This document shows, one piece after another, positions 47,915 through 58,524 of a stretch of DNA of 64,000 nucleotides; position 1 is the first letter of the stretch, and each line of letters begins with the position of its first letter. The notes below the pieces were generated by a model, which worked only from the letters and a program-made list of their open reading frames with translations, was not told where the DNA came from and made no database searches. This DNA is from Takakia lepidozioides. Its lineage: Eukaryota; Streptophyta; Takakiopsida; Takakiales; Takakiaceae. Made by a program: the position numbers and the translations under genes. Location of the stretch: positions 42,596,001-42,660,000 of the forward strand of contig CM060731.1 of NCBI GenBank assembly GCA_030704615.1, in the 5' to 3' direction.

Positions 47915-49605
47915 ACCTTGCTAGTGACATACTCCATCTCGCTTGACGTGGATTCAAAACACGAGCACTCATAAAATATTCGAGGTTTTTGTGATCGGTA
48001 TAGACAATAACCTGATGTTTTAGCTTCATCTAATAGATGATGCAACTCCTCAAAAACATCGATAATCGCTAGAAGTTCTTTGTCATGGATTTCATAATTG
48101 ATCTCCGCAGCGGAAAATTTGCAAGAACGAAAACCAACAGGGTGGAGTCGGTCATCTGTACCGTATTGTGAGAGTACCGCGTCAAGTGCAAAGTCCGATG
48201 CATCTGCTTCTAAGAGGAATGGTTTAGATGGGTCTGCATGTACCAGTATTGGAACCATTGTAAATGTCTACTTCAGTCTTTCAAATGCCTGGTCAGCCTT
48301 CTCGTCCCATACAAATTTGTCATTTCCTGTGAGTCGTGTCAATGGTGCAGCAATTTTGGAGTAGTCATTGATGAAGATTCTATAGAAATTTGCAAAACCC
48401 AGAAAACATTGTACATCTCGGACCGAAGTTGGTTTAATCCACTCGATGATGGTTTGTATTTTTTTCTAATCCATAAAGACGCCTTTGTCGGATGTAATGT
48501 AGCCCAGAAATTCGACCTCAGATTGATGGAAAAGACATTTCTCCAACTTGACATATAGTCATCTTTCTCTTAATTTATCAAGGACAAGGCGTACATGGCG
48601 GCCATGTTCTTCTTCGTTCTGTGAAAATATCAAAATGTCGTCCAAATAGATGACTACAAAGTCATCTAAAAATTCTCGAAAGATGTCATTCATCATATGT
48701 TGGAAAATTGCTGGAGCATTTGTAAGACCGAAAGACATAACACTGTATTCAAAATGTCCATATTTTGTTCGAAAAGTTGTTTTCCATTCGTCTCCTTCTT
48801 TTATCCGTACAAGGTTATAAACTCATCTCAAGTCGATTTTGGTGAAAATCTTCGCTCGTCCCAGCTGGTCAAGAAGCCCAGAAATCAGCGGCAACGGATA
48901 ACGATTTTTTATTGTGACTTTGTTGAGACCGCGATAGTCGACACACATGCGTAATGATCCGTCCTTCTTTTTCACAAACAAGATAGGCGCCCCCGCGGGT
49001 GATTTTGAATGTCAGATGAAGTGCTTTGACAAATTTTCATCAATGTATTCGCGTAATGCAGCTAACTCCGTCTTGGATAAGTTATAGATTGGATCGAATG
49101 GTGGTTGGGCTCCTTCTTGTAACTCAATTGCACAGTCATAAGGTCGATGTTCTGGCAATATGTCTGCATTTTTCTTCTCGGAGACATCTTTGAAATCTTG
49201 ATATTGAGCTGGTAATGTTGAAGTATCTTTGTCTGTTGTGGTCTTGATCGGAGTCGCATAAAGTGCAAATGCCGCCTCTTTTTTGGTAGCTCTCATGAAG
49301 GCTCTAGCTCCAAGAAACAGGGGTTGAATACCTTTGGTACTTTTGCATTTTTGTCTTGCCGAATTTTTTCGTGATTGCCAGTCGATGTCAGGATTATGAA
49401 GTACAAACCAGGGAAGTCCAAGTATCACAAGATTCGATGAAGACTGGATGTCATTGAAAACAATCTGTGATGCTTGATTTTTAAGCTTCACTTCAAGGGG
49501 TCGAGTTTCATGGTCAACATTTCCTGATGCTAACGATCGTCCATCGATAACTTCAACAGGGGCCGAGAATTTCTTTCTTACGAGCATTAAATTGTGTTGC
49601 TTCAC
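47915..49605 (-). pseudogene. Protease C-terminal part, reverse transcriptase and RNase H of the outer gypsy element
   Basis: 49605-49012 encodes the end of the protease region and the start of RT (VILGLPWF; PIYNLSKTELAALREYI). The RT continues in broken frames: [18 protein letters not shown] at about 48960, catalytic box YLDD at about 48638-48649, [11 protein letters not shown] at about 48500. RNase H follows at about 48220-47930 ([27 protein letters not shown]). Stops interrupt the RT at several points. The upstream protease active site (LLDSGASA) lies beyond the inner element at 60877-60930. Confidence 0.8.
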
Positions 49606-49622
49606 AAAATCTTTGTCAATAA

Positions 49623-49627
49623 AACAC
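49623..49627 (+). repeat. Target-site duplication, left copy (inner gypsy element)
   Basis: AACAC, repeated at 60872-60876. The duplication splits the protease gene of the outer element exactly after its DSGASAC codons. Confidence 0.85.
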
Positions 49628-49964
49628 TGTCAAGTTAAATAAACACAGTGTGAAACTAACTAGAATAAATCTAGTTATTTGTATTTAATACTTGAATTTA
49701 GTTCAAGTGTTAAGTCAGGTGTCAAGTTTAGTTTGACACGAGAGCGTCAGTCGTGCGGCTCATCTCTCTCGAGTTGAGCGTGCACGACCGAGCTCCTTCA
49801 CTGTTTAGAATCTGAGTGTGCTTATGAAGGGAGCATAGGTTGTTGTGGGGTGGAGTCCCCATAGCTTGGGGTGCCCCTGGCTTGACTACTAATTTAAAGA
49901 GTGATGAGTGATGGTGTTGGATTTCATGTTCTTGTATCAACAGTGTGTTTTTAGTTTCTTATCA
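49628..49964 (+). repeat. Left LTR copy of the inner gypsy element
   Basis: 337 bp from TGTCAAGTTAA to TTATCA. It is homologous to 60423-60786 but lacks about 21 bp present there (after GTTTGACAC) and a few bases of a GAGTGAT repeat. Confidence 0.9.
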
Positions 49965-52142
49965 CTCAAGAGAGATGACCTTGCATCTGTGAGTGCCAGA
50001 GGTGAGTTTAGTTTTAGCACTTGTGGTTTTTGTTTTGAAAGTGAGAGAGACGGGGGCTCTGTGTTGGTTAAAACTTGAGCTGCAGGTTTCTCTAGTAGAT
50101 TCTAGCCTTGTGATTGATCATCAACTTGTCGTTGGTTTTCTTGTGCCTGCTCCTAGTTTGCATGTGATCGAAGGCCTTCCTATGTCGGAGGCACCAGTGG
50201 TTCTTTACGCATATATCAAGGGTCTCCACTTCCGAAAGGCAGAGGCTCTCTTGTTGGATAAGTGATCCGGCGGCATTAGTTCGTGAGGGTCACAGTGTCA
50301 TCGACGACGAGCTTGCCTTACGCAGGTGCGGGTTAAAACAGTGCTATCAGGCCAGTAATCCAGGGAATCAAAACACAAAGCTTCTGGACAAGCCTAAAAG
50401 GAAACCACTCGTGGGGCAATATGACAATGTCTCCCTGTAATGCTCTCTCACTTGGACCAGAGAGTCCGTCAAGCAAATCCCGAGCTGATGGGGTGTGTTG
50501 AGTTCTGGTTCAAGAATCAGCAGGGGTAGAAGCTGGAATGTCAAGGGCTACCTGAACGTTGGAAGAGGCCATGACTGGTATTGGACTGTGGCTCTTCTCC
50601 TGAGAAGGGGCTGCTGGGGAAGCCAACGTCATAGCTGAGCGCACATTCCGACTGGGTGCTTGGGTTGAGCCCTCCAGCAACGATGCTGACGAGGATGTAC
50701 AGGCTAGAATGGGCAGGGAGCTCCATCGGCTGGTCCTAAGTATAAAGCAAGAAGCTGAAGCTGTTTCTTCTTCCCTGCTCTCTTATTCGCAAAAGCCTGA
50801 CCTTCGTCGTCCCCTATGCGCAGATGTGATCACAGGGGCTTGGATACTAAGTATCTGCAGCGGCAATGGATGCCATTAGATTTCCCGCTGCCATGGCCAC
50901 TGGACGACAAGAGGCCCTTGCAGCAACTGCGGAATCAGATAATGTTAATTGTTCGTGACTCTGTCAGCTCCACCAAGTTTGCTAAAGCTCTCCTATGTGC
51001 TCTGGCCACCTTTGCTCCTGTGGAGGTCCAGCCGTATACATCCCATGGTCTTCAGGCATGTGTAATGCATACAATCGCATGGCATTGTTGTGAAGCAATT
51101 GCAGATAGAGTGGCTAGTTGCCTGGGATGAGTCAGAGGCTTCATTCCACAAGATGCGCAATGGGCGGATGCTTTAGAGTGGTCAGTGGACGTGCGGGTGC
51201 TCAGTTAAGAAGCCACTGGAACTCTCGTATTAGTAAATTACTTTTCAGCAATCAGAAAGTGGTGTATATGGATTGGTGTAGCTTATCGACATCCTCTCGA
51301 GACTGTCAGATCTTCATTGAGAATTCCGGATTCAAAGGACTAGTGAACCTATACCGCACATACTCTCATTTGCACTGGCTGGATGGGAGCAGCCTTCTTC
51401 GTGCAACAACACTGCTGGCCATGTGCACTGGCTCCAGCACGTCATTCCCACCACACGTCTGTTCCTCACAAAGGAGCAGATCTTGGCCCCGCTGAACCTG
51501 CATATCTCCGTCTTTAGCACCATCGCGGCTGGCTATGGCGGATCCCTGGGGCGAGCTCGCGGCAGCGTGGAAGGCAGCTACAACACGCAACCTTGTAGCG
51601 AGCGAATCCACCACCAGCCCCTCTTTCCGGAGTTGCTGCTACTGGCGCTGAACAGCTTGGTGTTGCTGCTGAAGAACTGCAACCTGATGCTGGAGAGGGG
51701 GTCCGACAACCTGGGCGGTCTGTTGGTAGACTTCCACCACTTCACTTCCACCATTGCGGGCACTTGCAGGGCACTGTATTTGAACTTGATGGGAACTTGA
51801 TGGGAACCTGCAATGAATCACAAAAAACGTGGGAACAGGGAACCAAAGGAAACCAATCGAAAATGGTTTTCCTTGTATTTGTTTCTATTTAAGGTCATAT
51901 ATTATATTTACAGAGCCTCTTTGGCCATATCTTTGTCATATGAGCTCCGTTTGACACAGTTTTTGAGGGGATAGCTGTACAAAGGGAAAATCTACTTATA
52001 TAGACCTGGTTTTAGTTTTTTGGACTCTGCTAAAAATCTATGGAATTTTTTGAGTGTGAGTGTGCTATGAAAGATCCACAATTCTGTTTCTAGAACCTGT
52101 TGTGGTCTACATGAGAGACAAATCTGGGGATGCCCTCCTTGT
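49965..52142 (+). other. Leader region of the inner element, unassigned
   Basis: Contains a 90-residue + frame (49993-50265), a 104-residue + frame (50816-51130) and a glutamine/alanine-rich minus-strand frame (51366-51821). None is recognised. The region is long for a gypsy leader and may hold captured host sequence or a further decayed insertion. No primer binding site starting with TGG is seen right after the LTR. Confidence 0.4.
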
Positions 52143-52892
52143 ATGGCTGGGGGCAATGAGGACGTAATTGAAGGGCAGGTCTCTTCTCTTAGCCTGTGCA
52201 CACAAGGGGACAAGATTTATGTTTCTCAAGGAACTCAGACTGATTTGAGTGGAGAGCAGTTGGACGAGTTGATTGCATACTGGGAGTCAGGCATTAGCAA
52301 TAGACAACACACTGTTGTAGTTGGCGTTGAAGGCCTCAATATTGCTTTGGACAGTCAGAATTATGTTGGAGCAAGCAGTTTTGCAGCTGTAGGTGAAATA
52401 CCAAAGTGGGTGGAAGCTAGGCTTGGAACACAGCCAAAGACAGCCCCGGGGACCAAGGTGTTCAACCACAAGGCCGTGGTGTACTGGAGCAGAGGAGCGG
52501 GAGCTACTCAAGTTTTTGCAATCAGACATGGTTGCAGCCGGACACGCTCTGCACAAGGCAACCACGAGCGGGGGTTCATTAGCAATGATAAGTTTGTTCT
52601 GCTTGAAGGAGATGCAGTCATGCGCAATGAGGACACTCGCAACCGTCTCAAAGCTTTCGAGTTGAGAGACTGTCAGACCCTACATTTATTTTCTTTAGTA
52701 TTCAGTGAGCGGGAGATAGGGAAGTATTGCTTTGTCTCTACCTGGCAGAAAGAGGAGGAGGGTTGGTTAGAGCGAGCTACTGTAGCTTGGGACAAGGTTA
52801 GTGGCAGGTTTCTAGACATAGATATACCTCCTACACCTTACCATCATGCAGAACGAGGCACTTTGAGAGAAGTCTGGCAGTTGATAGCATAG
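52143..52892 (+). CDS. Unknown 249-residue ORF in the inner retrotransposon
   Basis: An uninterrupted frame from ATG to TAG between leader and gag, same strand as gag-pol. The composition is that of a folded soluble protein with many W, Y and charged residues (EIPKWVEARLG; CQTLHLFSLVF; YCFVSTWQKEEEGWLERA). No signal peptide or membrane segment is seen. It is not a recognised gag, pol or env domain. Its intactness, while parts of gag are broken, suggests recent function. It may be an accessory retrotransposon gene or a captured host gene. Confidence 0.5.
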   Translation: MAGGNEDVIEGQVSSLSLCTQGDKIYVSQGTQTDLSGEQLDELIAYWESGISNRQHTVVVGVEGLNIALDSQNYVGASSFAAVGEIPKWVEARLGTQPKTAPGTKVFNHKAVVYWSRGAGATQVFAIRHGCSRTRSAQGNHERGFISNDKFVLLEGDAVMRNEDTRNRLKAFELRDCQTLHLFSLVFSEREIGKYCFVSTWQKEEEGWLERATVAWDKVSGRFLDIDIPPTPYHHAERGTLREVWQLIA

Positions 52893-53399
52893 ATCAGGAT
52901 TAGATCTGCTTGGTTGGGCCTCTATTCTTCCCCTCATTTTTTTTACTATTTTCATTACTTTGTACTTGTAGTTGCCAAAGCCTCTCTTGGTGGAGGCTAG
53001 TCAGTCCGGGGTTTTGGGCTGGGATATTCTGCAGGATCAACACTGCAGATGGATTTTGGTGTGGGGGTGTTGATGTTTTGATTTCTTGTGTTTGGACCCC
53101 ACCCAACGCCTGCATGCTTGACTGTGCGCCATGTTGGTTTTGTGTAGGCGCTTGCTTTCATAGGGATTAGGCTGGATTTGATCACCGGTCAATCCTAGAG
53201 TATGCTGTCGGTTGTGAGGCTGGAGTGATGACCGGCAAGACCACCAGTGTTTCTTCTATGGTGAGGCTGGGTTGATGACCAGCCAACCATAGAAGTTCTT
53301 GCGGTGGATGCAGGTGCATGTGCCCTTAGCCACTGGGATATGACACTTAATCTGCAACAGGTGCTCACCCGTGTCACTATTAGAATTAGTACTAGAGCC

Positions 53400-54650
53400 T
53401 TATAGTGTCATGTGGGGGAGGTGCGGGTTGTGAGTGTCATCACGGAGTTACCCAAGGGTTTTGAGGGGAGTACGGCTACAGGCAGTAGCAGTGAGAGTGG
53501 GTTCACCAGACAAGGTGTTCGTTTCAGACCACCTTCACCTCCACCCTCAACTAGTGCAGAATTAGACACAGACTCGGAGGCTTCATCAACAGGTGTGCAG
53601 TTTCAGCACCAATATCTCCCACTGCCAGCACTAGTAGTGGAACAAGTAGTGCTGGTACTTCTGCAGGTGGTACCAGTTCAAAAGGTGCTACTACTCCTCC
53701 TGCCACGACTACAACACATGTGCCTAGATTCAACCCGGTGGTGGAGTTCTTCCAAGAGTTGCAGACGAACTACTAAGGTGTACGGACAGAGAAGCTGTGA
53801 AGTTTGCAAGACTTCCAGCGCAAATCCAGTGAGAGCTTGCGATAGGCCTACACTCGTATGAGGCGCTTGATAAGTGTGACCCAACGGGTTACTGAAGCTC
53901 AGGCAGTCCAGTTCTGGTATGGAATTTTGGACAAGGAGCTCAGGAGAAGGGTGCGGGATGCAACCCTGTTACAAGCGGCCCAACCCACATTAGCAGATGT
54001 GTTTCTGCTGGCTGAGCGGATTGAGCTCAACATGGTGGAAGAGCGAGTTGTTACCATTGGATTTGGCAAGGACATGCTTGCACGAGGCGCAGCTGCCAGG
54101 GTACAAAGGACTGCCCAACAACGTGGTCAGGGGGGCAAGGTTGCCCAACCCAAATTCCATGGAGCTTACAGGGGACCTCAGGTGCAGAGGCCAGTAGCTT
54201 CTTTTGCAGGCCAACAGCAACCAGGGGTGGTATGTTGGACATGTGGAGAACCCCATGTCAAGAAAGATTGCCCAGAGAGTGGCAAAAGGCCGACATAAGC
54301 ACAGCCTGCACAGTTGCAGTATGGGTATTGTGGCAAGTATGGGCATGGAGATGCCCAGTGTTATGACTTGCACCCTGAGTTGCGGCAAGGCCAGTTCCAA
54401 GGGAACAATGGTGGCTGAGGACGAGCTGGAGCACCTTAGAGAGGACGAGGTGGTCAGGCACGAGGTGTAAGACGAGGGCAAGGACGTGGAGGTCAGGGCG
54501 TTGACCAAGGCATGGCCAACCGGCTTCAGCAACTAGAGCAAAGGCTTGCTGCCATGGCCACAACTCAGGTGGTACCAGCTCCAAGACCTGAGGGTCCACC
54601 TCATGTTCCTCCTCAGCAACGTCATCCTGACGGAGGAGACATGGGAGGCA
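53400..54650 (+). pseudogene. Gag of the inner element (capsid region and zinc knuckles), frameshifted
   Basis: Capsid-like helical region at about 53858-54100 (EAQAVQFWYGILDKELRRRV; LADVFLLAERIELNM). A first knuckle CWTCGEPHVKKDC follows at about 54234-54272. A second, partly altered one (YCGKYGHGDAQCYDLHPE, first Cys missing) lies at about 54325-54380 in another frame, and a glycine/arginine/glutamine-rich tail follows. The upstream part (53412-53860) is serine/proline-rich and shifts frame. Stops at 54298 and 54416 break the polyprotein. Confidence 0.65.
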
Positions 54651-55180
54651 TGTGATTTATGTGTGGGGCAGCACTACCACTAGTGCAAGTGGAGTCTGCT
54701 GTAGCTGTCACTCGAAGAGCAGCACGAGTTCCTGAGCCACGAGGTGCAGAGGTGGAGTTAGATCCACAGCGTGGGGAGGCAAGCCGTCAGGCTAGGTTGC
54801 CTCAATCATTCATCTTGGGGGAGACAATGTCGACAACATCCATGGCACCTAGTTCTCGTCCGACAGATACATAGGCCGTTATTGTGCCATTGGGGAGAGC
54901 TACACGTGCAGCACTGACACCTGCTGCCAAGGCTAGTGCAGCCAGTGTGTTGTTGGGGGCAGCCACCTCTGTGTGTTAAGCCCCACTGTTCTCGGCAACC
55001 ATGATTGCGACGCCGGGGGTAAGACCAGCTGCAGTGTTCAGACTAACAGCAACACTCTACGAGAGTGGGGAGGTCACGTCATCTTCTGCGGAGTTAGTGG
55101 AGGGTGTAGTGGCAGAGGGATCCTCGGATTTGAGGGTCAAGACTGCCACGGCTGCGCCATGACAAGCTGCAGCTGCTAGG

Positions 55181-56941
55181 TTGACGGAGCTGCCAGCTAG
55201 GCCAGCATTTGAGCGCGCCATGGTGATACCTGGAGTTGTCTTGTTAGACAACCAAGATGACATTTTCTCTTTGAGTGGACCGGCAGGCAAGAGGTACCGG
55301 CCACTGCGGGTCTTGTTGGACTTGGGAGCTCAGCCACTGATGTTGGGCAGAGCTGCTATTGCAGGTTTGGGCCTCATGGAGGCGGACATGGAGCCTTGTC
55401 CTTTCCAGATACAAACATCTCTGGGAGGATCAGAGCAGACTCGGGGCATGACACGGCGTGAGTTGGCCATTAGACTACAGCCGGATCATCCTAAAGATGG
55501 CTCAGTGATACAAGCCAAGGCCATTGTGACAGATGCGGTCTCTTACGATGTCCTCGTTGGTGGGGCAGTGTTATATCCCATGGGCTTCACCCTGGATTTT
55601 TGGGAGGAGTTAGCATCCTACAGGCCTGGATGGCAGTCAGGGGATGGTCGTCGTGTACAGCTCCCTGTGACATTCATTGGGGGTGTTGCTGCTGCCCAGT
55701 GGGGCAAGATGCCAACACTAGTAGCCTTCACAGCTGCAGTTAGTTGGCCTAGAGAGTTGCTTGAGGGCAATGCCCATGCAAAGGATGTGTCATCTCCAAC
55801 AGAGCAGGATGACATGCATGGTACAGCGGAGTTGTCTGCCATGGTTGCTCACACTCCATTGTGGGGTACGAGCAAGGATTTGCAGCAGGCTGCTGATAGA
55901 CGGGTGCAACAAGCCTGGGTAGAGGCCTTCGTACCGTCAGGAGAGGAGGAGAGTGCGGTGATTGCACCAGGACCACCTCAGTTGTCGCCATTGGACACCA
56001 CACCTCTTGTGTGGCAGTGCTCGGATGAGGGCATATGCCTTCTGGACTTGTTTGGCGGGATCAGCACTGGATTGGCTGCAGTGCTGCAGGCAGGTGTACG
56101 AGTTCGACGTTACCTGTATGTGGAGAGGGATGAGACTGCACGACGCGTCTCACTGCGCCATGTTGCTCTTGGGTTAGCAGTGTTGTTGGATGCAGCTGCA
56201 GTGGGGTCACGGGCTCATCGCCCACGACTATGGTGGACCAACTTGATGTCACCTGCACTGCTCAAGCGTGCATTTGATGGGGTGCAGCGGCCACCACACC
56301 TGACGGTGGATAGCATTCTGGACATAGGGAGACAGTCTCAGCGTGTGAGACACGATGACCGATCACCTTTGGCAGTGGTCAATAAGGTGGGTCACCCACG
56401 AGCCGCATTGCCTACACTGCTCAGCTTTCCAGGATCTCATGTTTTTCGGGATGGTGGACCTGGCCTCTCGTGGGATAGCCAGTTGCAGCAATTAGTGGAG
56501 CCCAATGCTGACGAACGCGAGCGGGCGATGGGTTTTACCACTGGTACCACGGTGGTGCCATCTCTTTCTGAGGCATCACGTCGTCAGGTGTTGGGGCAAG
56601 CAATGGATCTCAATTGCTTGACCTGGATTATCAGCTTGGCTATGGCTGAGCAGCGCAGAGTACGGAGTACATTTCCCTTGATGGTCTCCCTGCCTACCGA
56701 GACGGTACAGGCAGCGAGTGGGGGCGAACGGGTAAGGACCACGAGGTGCAGGCCGCATCCATGGCACACGTGGGAGGTGCTCGAGGTTCAGAAGGAGTTG
56801 GCAGCCAAGGCGGCGGTGATGGATGAGGTTGGGGATTTTTCTCGGGTTGAGGAGGTCCTTAAGGATGGGATGATGGGGCAGGATGAGACATTGTCACTGA
56901 CAGAGGAGGCAGTGGTCACTACTCAAGAGGTTGCAGCATAG
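55181..56941 (+). CDS. Retroviral-type protease fused to a C5 cytosine DNA methyltransferase-like domain
   Basis: 586 residues, open from the protease to just before RT. Residues about 40-200: aspartic protease with VLLDLGAQ in place of the usual LLDSGA(Q), and the downstream YDVLVGGAVLYPMGF. Residues about 283-485: a Dnmt-like fold. Motif I ICLLDLFGGISTGL (AdoMet site) and the following acidic strand YVERDE are present. Then comes GSRAHRPRLWWTN, the family's R-x-R-x-x-x-TN element (Dnmt3-like group), DERERAMGFTTGTT (motif IX/X region) and SEASRRQVLGQAMD (motif X). The Pro-Cys motif IV, ENV motif VI and QxRxR motif VIII are absent; the sequence jumps from about residue 330 to the TN element in frame. 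The domain is therefore probably inactive in this copy. Context suggests a retrotransposon that carried its own DNA methyltransferase. Confidence 0.75.
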   Translation: MTELPARPAFERAMVIPGVVLLDNQDDIFSLSGPAGKRYRPLRVLLDLGAQPLMLGRAAIAGLGLMEADMEPCPFQIQTSLGGSEQTRGMTRRELAIRLQPDHPKDGSVIQAKAIVTDAVSYDVLVGGAVLYPMGFTLDFWEELASYRPGWQSGDGRRVQLPVTFIGGVAAAQWGKMPTLVAFTAAVSWPRELLEGNAHAKDVSSPTEQDDMHGTAELSAMVAHTPLWGTSKDLQQAADRRVQQAWVEAFVPSGEEESAVIAPGPPQLSPLDTTPLVWQCSDEGICLLDLFGGISTGLAAVLQAGVRVRRYLYVERDETARRVSLRHVALGLAVLLDAAAVGSRAHRPRLWWTNLMSPALLKRAFDGVQRPPHLTVDSILDIGRQSQRVRHDDRSPLAVVNKVGHPRAALPTLLSFPGSHVFRDGGPGLSWDSQLQQLVEPNADERERAMGFTTGTTVVPSLSEASRRQVLGQAMDLNCLTWIISLAMAEQRRVRSTFPLMVSLPTETVQAASGGERVRTTRCRPHPWHTWEVLEVQKELAAKAAVMDEVGDFSRVEEVLKDGMMGQDETLSLTEEAVVTTQEVAA

Positions 56942-57067
56942 CAACCACGGGACGCGTCTTCTACCTCTAAGCCTGCTGGACTCAAGGTTGCAGTCACGGA
57001 TGACAACTGGGAGCCTGATGTTGGACCTATAGTCAGCGGAGGAGAAAGACGACGTATACGGCGGTTC
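56942..57067 (+). other. Linker between methyltransferase-like frame and reverse transcriptase
   Basis: Short segment after the TAG at 56939-56941. The RT frame is open here (DDNWEPDVGPIVSGGERRR...), so the RT polypeptide probably begins upstream of the first Met at 57068. Confidence 0.5.
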
Positions 57068-58498
57068 TTGAGGGCTTATATGAACTGCTTTGCCTTCAGT
57101 TTGAAGGACTTAGGAGCACTGAAGGATCAAGAGATTCGCATTGAATTGGCTACTGACACGCCAATCTTTCGGAGACCCTATAGATACAGTGACATGGAGA
57201 GGTCCTTGATTCAGATGAGAACTCAGGACCTTTGGGAGGCTGGTTTGGTGGAGCTATCTTGGGAAGAGTATGCTTCAGCCACAGTGATGCTAGCCAAGAA
57301 GGATGTCTATGACAATTGGACGGAGAGACATATGTGCGGTGATTACCGGCCTGTAAATCGTCAGACCAAGTCCGATAGGTATGCCATGCCAACACCAGAG
57401 GAGATCTTTGATGCCATTGGGCATGCCAAGGTCTTTAGCACTTTGGATTTACGATCCGGATATCACCAGTTGCCGATCAAGGAGGCGGATAAGCAGAAGA
57501 CGACATTCTGGGGGATCAATGAGCACGGGAAGGATTGCCTATACCAGTGGCGGTTCTTACCATTTGGGCTTAAGAACGCTCCTGCAGAATTTCAGAGAGT
57601 CATGGACAAGATTGTAGCAGGGTTGGAGTTTGCTCGGTGCTACATAGATGACATCATCATCTTTAGTGCTACGGTGGAGGAGCATGAGAGACACCTTCAG
57701 GTGGTATTTGAGCGCTTGAGGGCGCACGGATTGAGGTTACATCTGGGGAAGTGCAAGTTTTTCCACAACCAAATTGAGTATCTGGATCACATGATATATC
57801 CTGGAGGATTGGAGGTACAGCAGACTAAGGTAGAGTCCATTGCACAGATTCCACACCCCACGGATGTGAGCCGAGTTTGAGCTTTCATGGGGTTAGCAAA
57901 CTATTATACACGGTTTGTTAAGGGATTTAGTGCCATTGCAAAGGCTCTAACCAAACTGACCAAGGTGGACCAGGAGTGGCAGTGGAAAGATGAGTAAGAA
58001 CAAGCTTTTCAAGAGCTCAAGGCGAGGTTGACCGCGGCGCCCATCTTGAGGCGACCTATCAGGGGGCGTCCTTTTCAGTTGCATACAGATTGGAGTATGC
58101 TGGGGCTTGGAGCGGTGCTCACACAGGTGGATGATGAGGGAAGAGAGTTCGTAGTGGCTTATGCTAGCCGCTCGAACAACGCTGCAGAGTCTAAGTATAG
58201 CTCATATGAGGGAGAATGCTTAGCTGCAGTGTGGGCCGTCACACACTTCAGGTGCTATCTATACGACAATCTCTTCACCCTTGTCACGGATCACCAACCA
58301 CTCAAGTGGTTGATGGAGTCAGACAAGCTTACGGGGAAGATTGCACGGTGGGCACTCATCCTTCAAGAGTATGATTTTCAGGTTGTGCATCGACCAGGTT
58401 TGGTCAATCGCAATGCAGATGGGTTGAGTCGCAATCCATGCATGAGCCAGAGGATGACACTGGAGCTCGGTGGCATGGTGAGACGGACGAGGAGATGA
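57068..58498 (+). pseudogene. Reverse transcriptase and RNase H of the inner element
   Basis: One frame with two stops (TGA 57878, TAA 57994). RT: PYRYSDMERSLI, then CGDYRPVNRQT, FSTLDLRSGYHQ (catalytic Asp), LPFGLKNAPAEFQ, and YIDD at about 57640-57651. RNase H: LHTDWSMLGLGAVLTQ (about 58080), YEGECLAAVWAVTHFR (Glu), TDHQPLKWLM (Asp), HRPGLVNRNADGLSR. All catalytic residues of both enzymes are retained; only the two stops in the connection between them break the product. Confidence 0.88.
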
Positions 58499-58524
58499 CG
58501 CCCGGATGACATGCATCTGCATTT

